NCBI GenBank assembly: GCA_934630495.1
Contig: CAKTVW010000055.1
Span: 1 to 9,631, forward strand
Origin: an uncultured Oscillospiraceae bacterium
GTDB taxonomy: Bacteria; Bacillota; Clostridia; Oscillospirales; Oscillospiraceae
Direction: 5' to 3'
Length of the DNA stretch: 9,631 nucleotides
Below the pieces are notes generated by a model. The model worked only from the letters and a program-made list of their open reading frames with translations, was not told the origin of the DNA and did not search any database. This document shows, piece by piece, positions 6,084 through 9,631 of the stretch (the first letter of the stretch is position 1; the number at the start of each line of letters is the position of its first letter). The position numbers and the translations under genes are program-made.

Positions 6084-6959
6084 TCAGCCCTCCTCTCTGC
6101 CGCGCTTGAGGAAGAAATTCAGCGTGGCGTTGATCAGCATAATAAAGAGGAACAGCACCAGGGCGATGGAAAACAGCGCCTGCCGCTGCAAGCCGCCCGA
6201 GTAGGCCATCTCGCTTGCCACCGCCGTGGTAAGGAAGCGGACGCTCTGAAACAGGCTCGGCATGTTCGACGACACGTTGCCCGAAACCATCATGACCGCC
6301 ATCGCTTCGCCGATCGCCCGTCCGACGCCCAAAACCACCGCCGCCGCGACGCCGCTCTTGGCAGCCGGGACCGAAACGCGGAAGTAAGTCTCGATCGACG
6401 TGGCGCCCAGCGCCAGCGACGCATCCTCATATTCCTTCGGCACGGCCTCGAGCGCCGTCACGGATACCTTGATGATCGAAGGCAGGATCATAATGGCCAG
6501 AATGATGATCGCCGCAAGGAGGCTCGCGCCGTCCGGGATATGAAACAGCTTGCGGATCCCCGGGACCAGCACCAGCATACCCACAAGGCCGTACACCACC
6601 GACGGGATCCCGGCCAGCAGGCTGACGGCCGCCTGCATGACGGCCTTGACCCGCTTCGGCGCAAGCTTGGCCAGATACACGCTCGTCAGGAAACCGATCG
6701 GCACGCCGAGGACGATCGCCCCGGCCGTACCGTATATACTTGTCAGGATAAAGGGCAGAATGCCGTAGGACGGCTCCGCCGCCGTAGACGCCCACGTTTT
6801 TCCGAACAGGAATTTTATCGGTCCGATCTCCCGGATCGCCGGGATGCCCGAAACGATCAGGTATCCGGAGATCAGCAGGACGAACCCCACCGTGATAAGC
6901 CCCAGCAGCAGGAAGATGCCGTGAATAACCGTTTCAAACAGTCGCTTCTTGTTTTTCAT
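6084..6959 (-). CDS. pstC: PstC phosphate transporter permease
   Basis: A 291-residue inner-membrane permease, partner of PstA. TM1 is at about 11-37 (VIHGIFLLLGLITVGFVLLI). The AEPSYGILPFILTSIYGTA segment and the AGIPSVVYGLVGM helix are typical of PstC. The EAA loop lies at about 170-200 (ALEAVPKEYEDASLALGATS), followed by VGRAIGEAMAVMMVSGN. GAGGA lies six bases before the ATG. Its stop is one base before the pstA ATG. Upstream, 330 bases separate it from pstS because a family P element sits in the gap, so its expression depends on read-through of several hairpins or on an unseen promoter. Confidence 0.96.
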   Translation of the reverse strand: MKNKKRLFETVIHGIFLLLGLITVGFVLLISGYLIVSGIPAIREIGPIKFLFGKTWASTAAEPSYGILPFILTSIYGTAGAIVLGVPIGFLTSVYLAKLAPKRVKAVMQAAVSLLAGIPSVVYGLVGMLVLVPGIRKLFHIPDGASLLAAIIILAIMILPSIIKVSVTALEAVPKEYEDASLALGATSIETYFRVSVPAAKSGVAAAVVLGVGRAIGEAMAVMMVSGNVSSNMPSLFQSVRFLTTAVASEMAYSGGLQRQALFSIALVLFLFIMLINATLNFFLKRGREEG

Positions 6960-6976
6960 GGTATGTCCTCATGGAA

Positions 6977-6998
6977 GAAAACTCCTTGCGGGGTTTTC
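6977..6998. repeat. Left 22-bp palindrome flanking copy B
   Basis: Arms GAAAACTCC and GGGGTTTTC around loop TTGC directly abut the left terminal repeat of copy B. It differs from the right-hand copy (7254-7275) by one base, T for C in the stem. It lies 17 bases before the pstC start codon. Confidence 0.75.
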
Positions 6999-7253
6999 GC
7001 AGACTGTCAAAAAAGTCCGGAATCGTCAAAATCAGTTAACTATTTAACGGATTTTGCTTTAAGCGTTTTGATTCGCAAAATTGGAATATTCCGAACTTTA
7101 TAATGTGAGATTCTGCTTGCTCCGCAAGAATTTTGACTTACTGCGCAACTCACGCCCTACCGTACCTATGTACGCCGACGGGCGTGAGTTGCTTGTCTTC
7201 CGAACTTTTTAACAGTCTGCCAGCGTGCCGAAAAGGGTTTTTCGACACGCTGA
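6999..7253 (+). mobile_element. Family P palindromic element, copy B, between pstS and pstC
   Basis: A 255-bp element whose terminal repeats begin GCAGACTGTCAAAAAAGTCC (6999) and end CTTTTTAACAGTCTGC (7220), an imperfect inverted pair of about 23 bp. Inside are a TATAAT stretch (7099-7104), CTTGC/GCAAG and the conserved long hairpin 7145-7192. Outside the right repeat sits the terminal hairpin 7221-7252 (arms CAGCGTG/CACGCTG with CGAAAA/TTTTCG). It is homologous along its full length to copy C (256 bp) and partly to copy A. No transposase is encoded. It is bracketed by near-identical 22-bp palindromes, and it lies opposite in orientation to the pst genes. Confidence 0.85.
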
Positions 7254-7275
7254 GAAAACCCCTTGCGGGGTTTTC
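7254..7275 (-). terminator. Right 22-bp palindrome; likely pstS-pstC attenuator hairpin
   Basis: Perfect arms GAAAACCCC and GGGGTTTTC surround the loop, 14 bases after the pstS stop on the minus strand, with a TTTT run inside the 3' arm. In the rebuilt ancestor only one such hairpin would stand between pstS and pstC. This would let most transcripts end after pstS, as expected for a binding protein needed in excess over its permease. The element now leaves a copy on each side. Confidence 0.6.
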
Positions 7276-7289
7276 GGTTCAGGCCGTTA

Positions 7290-8096
7290 TTATCCGTTCG
7301 CGGCAACGGCGCCGGCCTTGGCGATGATGTCCGCAGCCTCGGGGGAGGTGACGTAGTCGAAGAACTTCTGCGCCGCGTCGCTCAGGGTCGTTCCTTCCTT
7401 TGTCACAAGGACGAAGGGGCGCTGTACGCGGTAGCTTCCGTCCTTGACCGTCTGCTCCGTCGGCGCAACGCCGTCGACCGTGACGGCCTTAACGGTATCC
7501 TTGAGCGCCGCCAGCGACGCGTAGCCGATCGCGTCCGGGTTCGAGGCGACCGTGGTAATGACGTCGCCCGTCGAGGTCAGCTCCTGACGGTATTGGCAGG
7601 CGTCCTTGGTGTCCGTGATCGATTCAAAGCCGTCGCGCGTGCCGCTGCCCGCCTCGCGGCCGATCAGGACGACCTGCGCATCCTTGCCGCCGATGTCCTT
7701 CCAGTTGGTGATCTCGCCGGTGTAGAGCTTTGCGATCGTCTCCAGATCAAGATTGTCGATCGGATTTTCAGGGTTGACGATGATCGCGATTCCGTCATAG
7801 GCAAGCACCGTTTCCTTCAGGCCGGACTGCTTCTCCTCGTCCTTCAGCGCGCGGCTGGAAAGACCGATGTCGCAGCGTCCCTCCGATACGGCCTGAATGC
7901 CGGAGCCGGAGCCGGTGGGGTTGTAAGTAAAGCTGATGTCGCGATTCTGCGCCGTGAACGCCTCGCCCAGAGCGCCGATCACCTTCTGCATGGAGGTCGA
8001 GCCGTCGGTCGCCACGCTGCCCGTTTCCGAAGCGCATCCGGCAAACAGCACTGCCGCGAATGCCGCGACCAGCAATAATGCAATTATTTTTTTCAT
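7290..8096 (-). CDS. pstS: PstS phosphate-binding lipoprotein
   Basis: A 268-residue extracellular phosphate receptor anchored as a lipoprotein. The signal peptide MKKIIALLLVAAFAAVLFAG is followed by Cys21 (lipobox LFAGC). Phosphate-contact segments are visible: DGSTSM (31-36), GSGSG (62-66), DIGLSSR (76-82) and SGTRDGFE (151-158). AIIVNPENPI and LYTGEITNW are also typical of the family. Length is normal for a Gram-positive PstS. AAAGGAG precedes the ATG at good spacing. It is the first gene of the cluster, behind a putative Pho-box promoter and followed by a hairpin. Confidence 0.97.
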   Translation of the reverse strand: MKKIIALLLVAAFAAVLFAGCASETGSVATDGSTSMQKVIGALGEAFTAQNRDISFTYNPTGSGSGIQAVSEGRCDIGLSSRALKDEEKQSGLKETVLAYDGIAIIVNPENPIDNLDLETIAKLYTGEITNWKDIGGKDAQVVLIGREAGSGTRDGFESITDTKDACQYRQELTSTGDVITTVASNPDAIGYASLAALKDTVKAVTVDGVAPTEQTVKDGSYRVQRPFVLVTKEGTTLSDAAQKFFDYVTSPEAADIIAKAGAVAANG

Positions 8097-8220
8097 AATA
8101 GATTTCTCCTTTCAATATCATGTCTGTTTCTTGAAAACGCAGGCCCTCCGCGAAGCGGCGGCTATGCGCGGAACCCGTCCGCAATTCAGTCGTTCGCCCC
8201 GCCCTTGACCTTACGCTCAC

Positions 8221-8275
8221 AGAATAAACCGCGCTTGTAAAATCAAAAACCCTGCCCGTGTAAAATCTGTGTCAA
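8221..8275 (-). promoter_or_regulatory. Putative PhoB/PhoP boxes and -10 of the pst-pho operon
   Basis: On the minus strand TTGACA (8270-8275), TTTACA (8259-8264) and TTTACA (8236-8241) start 11 and 23 bases apart, close to the helical spacing of Pho-type direct repeats in Firmicutes (TTAACA-like with 5-bp gaps). TATTCT (8221-8226) follows nine bases after the last box and fits a -10. No good -35 stands at 17 bases, as expected for an activator-dependent promoter. The leader to pstS would be about 115 nt; I see no known riboswitch in it. Confidence 0.6.
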
Positions 8276-8339
8276 ATTCGCAGAGCGCTCCGCCCGCCGC
8301 CATTGCCGATGCCGTACCTGTCCGCGCCCGTTTCGCAGG

Positions 8340-8396
8340 AAAAAACGCTTCCCGCCCCAAGTCGGTGCATATTAACCGACCCGAAGCGGGAAGCGT
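8340..8396 (-). terminator. Terminator between the EFR1 gene and pstS
   Basis: An 11-bp stem ACGCTTCCCGC (8345-8355) pairs with GCGGGAAGCGT (8386-8396), and an inner stem GTCGGT/ACCGAC is at 8361-8380. The minus strand continues with six T (8345-8340). It is a strong leftward intrinsic terminator about 60 bases past the ancestral EFR1 stop (8458-8460). A smaller hairpin TTCGGTC/GACCGAA (8408-8426) precedes it. It should insulate the pstS promoter. Confidence 0.85.
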
Positions 8397-8457
8397 CCGT
8401 ATATTCTTTCGGTCAGGCCGACCGAACATGTTTTCTGCCGCCGTGCAATGACGCTCC

Positions 8458-8478
8458 TCACAGCGCCTCGAAGCGATA
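8458..8478 (-). pseudogene. Severed native 3' tail of the EFR1 gene
   Basis: On the minus strand, after the right-hand palindrome copy (which reads L-G-K-P-R), the codons TAT CGC TTC GAG GCG CTG TGA give YRFEAL and stop. Joined to the main body without the family P element and one palindrome copy, the product ends GKKSLGKPRYRFEAL, a natural-looking ending for this family. Confidence 0.65.
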
Positions 8479-8494
8479 CCTCGGCTTGCCGAGG
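8479..8494. repeat. Right-hand 16-bp palindrome flanking copy C
   Basis: CCTCGGCAAGCCGAGG on the minus strand. The partner at 8751-8766 reads CCTCGGTAAACCGAGG. The two differences (T/C and A/G) are paired in the stem and are synonymous in the EFR1 frame (GGC/GGT Gly, AAG/AAA Lys). It is interpreted as a duplicated insertion target. Confidence 0.7.
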
Positions 8495-8750
8495 TCGGCG
8501 TGTCGAAAAACTCTTTTCGACACGCCGGCAGGCTGCAAAAAAGTTCGGAAGGCAAGCAACTCACGCCCGTCGGCGTACATGGGGTACGATAGGGCGTGAG
8601 TTGCGCAGCAAGTCAAAATCCTTGCGGAGCAAGCAGATTTTTTGCACTGTAAAGTTTAAATACTCGGTTCTTTGAATCAAAACACTGATCGTGAAAATCT
8701 ATTTAAAAGATAACCGGTTTTGACGATTACGGACTTTTTGGACAGCCTGG
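8495..8750 (-). mobile_element. Family P palindromic element, copy C, in the 3' end of the EFR1 gene
   Basis: A 256-bp inverted copy of the element seen at 6999-7253. On the minus strand it begins CCAGGCTGTCCAAAAAGTCC and follows copy B throughout (AATCGTCAAAA, TTTTGATTC, CTGCTTGCTCCGCAAG, the long hairpin 8556-8604, CTTCCGAACTTTTTTG). It ends with the terminal hairpin 8496-8527 (arms CGGCGTG/CACGCCG). Compared with A and B, both terminal arms carry the same A-to-G type change, and the terminal hairpin carries a paired A:T to G:C change. It truncates the EFR1 reading frame and gives it a foreign ending. Confidence 0.85.
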
Positions 8751-9338
8751 CCTCGGTTTACCGAGGCTCTTTTTGCCGTACTCGACGGCTTCCACGGGAC
8801 AGCAGCAGACACAGGCCATGCAGTGCGTACAGTCCCCACCCCATACGGGTCTGCCGTTTTGCAGCGTAATGTTGTTGAGGGGACAGCGGCGGACGCATTC
8901 GCCGCAGCCGACACAGGCGGCGCCGACGGTGAAGGCCTTCGCCTTTACAAAGCAGGCATAGAAAACGGGGTTCACCGGGCCGCTCATAAAGCGGTCGCAG
9001 AGATTGCGGCGCGGCGGCGCGAACGCTTCGCCCGCCCTGACGGCGGCAGCGGCGCGGTCGATGTCCGGCTCGGCCCGGCGCACGATCTGCCGCGCCTCGT
9101 CCGCCTGCGGTACGCCGAACATGGCGATATAGTTTTCCGGCATAAGGATCTGCGCCGTGCCCATGCATTCGATGCCCTTTTCCCGACAAAGTGCCCGGTT
9201 ATACTTGTCGGCATTGCCGATCTCGCCGCCGCAGGTCATAACGAACCACGCCTGCTTTGCGCCGATCAGCACGGTTTTCATCAGCCACTCCTGCACGATG
9301 CGCGGAATGCGCCATGCATAGGTGGGCGTGACGATCAT
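8727..9338 (-). pseudogene. EFR1-family flavodoxin/ferredoxin gene, broken at both ends
   Basis: An open frame of 203 codons resembling the C-terminal three quarters of EFR1-type proteins, which fuse a flavodoxin-like domain to two [4Fe-4S] clusters and serve in electron transfer. Visible: IVTPTYAWRIPRIVQEW (3-19), FVMTCGG (32-38), cluster 1 CVGCGECVRRCP (Cys142, 145, 148, 152) and cluster 2 CTHCMACVCCCP (Cys170, 173, 176, 180). The N-terminal FMN-loop segment (an FSGTGNS-like motif is usual) is missing: upstream only T-D-D-L stays in frame before TAA (9354-9356), after which the DNA becomes AT-rich and belongs to a recombinase-bearing element. The last seven residues (PGCPKSP) come from the family P element. 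A shortened product from the internal ATG cannot be excluded but would lack the FMN site. Confidence 0.8.
8751..8766. repeat. Left-hand 16-bp palindrome flanking copy C
   Basis: CCTCGGTAAACCGAGG on the minus strand lies within the EFR1 codons L-G-K-P-R and directly abuts the first base of the element. Being coding sequence, it is host DNA rather than part of the element, which supports a palindromic target duplicated at 8479-8494. Confidence 0.7.
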
Positions 9339-9406
9339 GAGGTCGTCTGTTGCTTATGGCGATTAACGAATATTATGATATTTTTTGAGATATCTGTTTT
9401 AATTTT
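9339..9406. other. Junction of chromosomal EFR1 gene and recombinase-bearing element
   Basis: Homology to the EFR1 frame can be followed to about 9347 (codons D-D-L before the first ATG). Beyond it the sequence turns strongly AT-rich, and the recombinase stop lies at 9407-9409. An end of an integrated element, with its attachment core, should therefore lie within these bases, probably in or next to GAGGTCGTCTGTTGC (9339-9353). The exact core cannot be set without the other junction. Confidence 0.55.
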
Positions 9407-9631
9407 TCATTGAACTTTTAACAGCAAGCATACCGTCTCGACAGATGCCCCGCATTCATCAAATTGCGTGAGCATCTTTTGCTCAATGGGAAACTTGTAC
9501 GCAATCGCCTTTACAAAGCGTTTCTGCGTCTTTTGTTCCTCACGCGGGAACAATTCAACCTCGGAAATCAGGTATTTCACAAGGTCGCGCCGCTCTGCCG
9601 CATTCATTCTATCATAGATTGCGTCAAAAGA
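9407..9631 (-). CDS. Serine site-specific recombinase, C-terminal end (partial)
   Basis: The last 74 codons of a gene that enters from beyond the window; the frame is open to base 9631, so the ATG at 9605-9607 is internal. The sequence SFDAIYDRMNAAERRD followed by LVKYLISEVELFP, AIAYKFPI and ASVETVCLL matches the tail typical of clostridial large serine recombinases (resolvase/TnpX-like integrases), which insert and excise conjugative elements and prophages. The catalytic N-terminal domain is off the window, so activity cannot be judged. It is more AT-rich than its neighbours and ends about 60 bases from the break in the EFR1 gene, the usual position for an integrase next to its attachment site. 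Confidence 0.75.
   Translation of the reverse strand, partial: SFDAIYDRMNAAERRDLVKYLISEVELFPREEQKTQKRFVKAIAYKFPIEQKMLTQFDECGASVETVCLLLKVQ

Noticed and set aside
7099..7104. TATAAT inside family P as an outward promoter
   Set aside because: Present in copies A and B but altered in copy C (TACAGT), and no good -35 box lies at the right distance.
8217..8564. Minus-strand frame of 115 codons upstream of pstS
   Set aside because: It starts inside family P copy C, crosses a strong terminator hairpin and the pstS promoter region, and resembles no family I know.
8727..9338. Treating the ferredoxin gene as intact with an internal start
   Set aside because: An in-frame stop lies just upstream, the FMN-binding N-terminus is absent, the DNA beyond belongs to a recombinase element, and the C-terminus is element-derived.

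Overview
The window looks like chromosomal DNA of a GC-rich Clostridia-type Bacillota, plausibly an Oscillospiraceae-like gut anaerobe. The reasons are a Gram-positive lipoprotein-type PstS, strong GGAGG ribosome binding sites, an EFR1-type flavodoxin/ferredoxin gene and a clostridial serine recombinase tail. No 16S or other taxonomic marker is present, so this is an inference.

Layout. Bases 1-840 hold no convincing protein gene. They contain the right part of a ~255-bp palindromic repeat (family P, copy A), a 169-bp inverted-repeat element (family M, copy 1), a leftward promoter of unknown target and a relic of family P. A tRNA-Thr(GGT) gene lies on the minus strand at 880-955 with its own promoter and terminator. 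Bases 1003-1308 hold three GC-rich hairpins and a 9-bp tandem repeat. From 8275 down to 1309, all on the minus strand, runs a complete phosphate uptake and sensing locus: Pho-box promoter, pstS, pstC, pstA, pstB, phoU, phoB, phoR. Except for two insertions the genes are packed tightly (1-nt gap, 1-nt overlap, 28-nt gap, ATGA overlap). PstSCAB imports phosphate, PhoU links the transporter to the PhoR kinase, and PhoR phosphorylates PhoB, which probably binds the repeats in front of pstS.

Upstream of pstS, still on the minus strand, is an EFR1-type ferredoxin gene broken at both ends. Its 5' half is replaced at about 9347-9407 by AT-rich DNA carrying the last 74 codons of a serine recombinase that runs off the window. 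Its 3' end is cut by a family P element.

The main discovery is that ancestral sequences can be rebuilt for several insertions. Family M (169 bp, 21-bp terminal inverted repeats, TTAA at both ends, two identical copies) interrupts the last codons of pstA in one place and a perfect 14-bp hairpin in the other. Removing the element plus one TTAA restores a clean pstA end two bases before pstB, and restores the hairpin. Family P (about 255 bp) has inverted-repeat ends, strong internal hairpins, and is bracketed by near-identical copies of a short palindrome that differs at each site (22 bp between pstS and pstC, 16 bp inside the EFR1 gene). This is the pattern expected if it inserts at palindromes and duplicates them. 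Removing the EFR1 copy restores a natural C-terminus. No transposase is encoded here, so both families would be non-autonomous.
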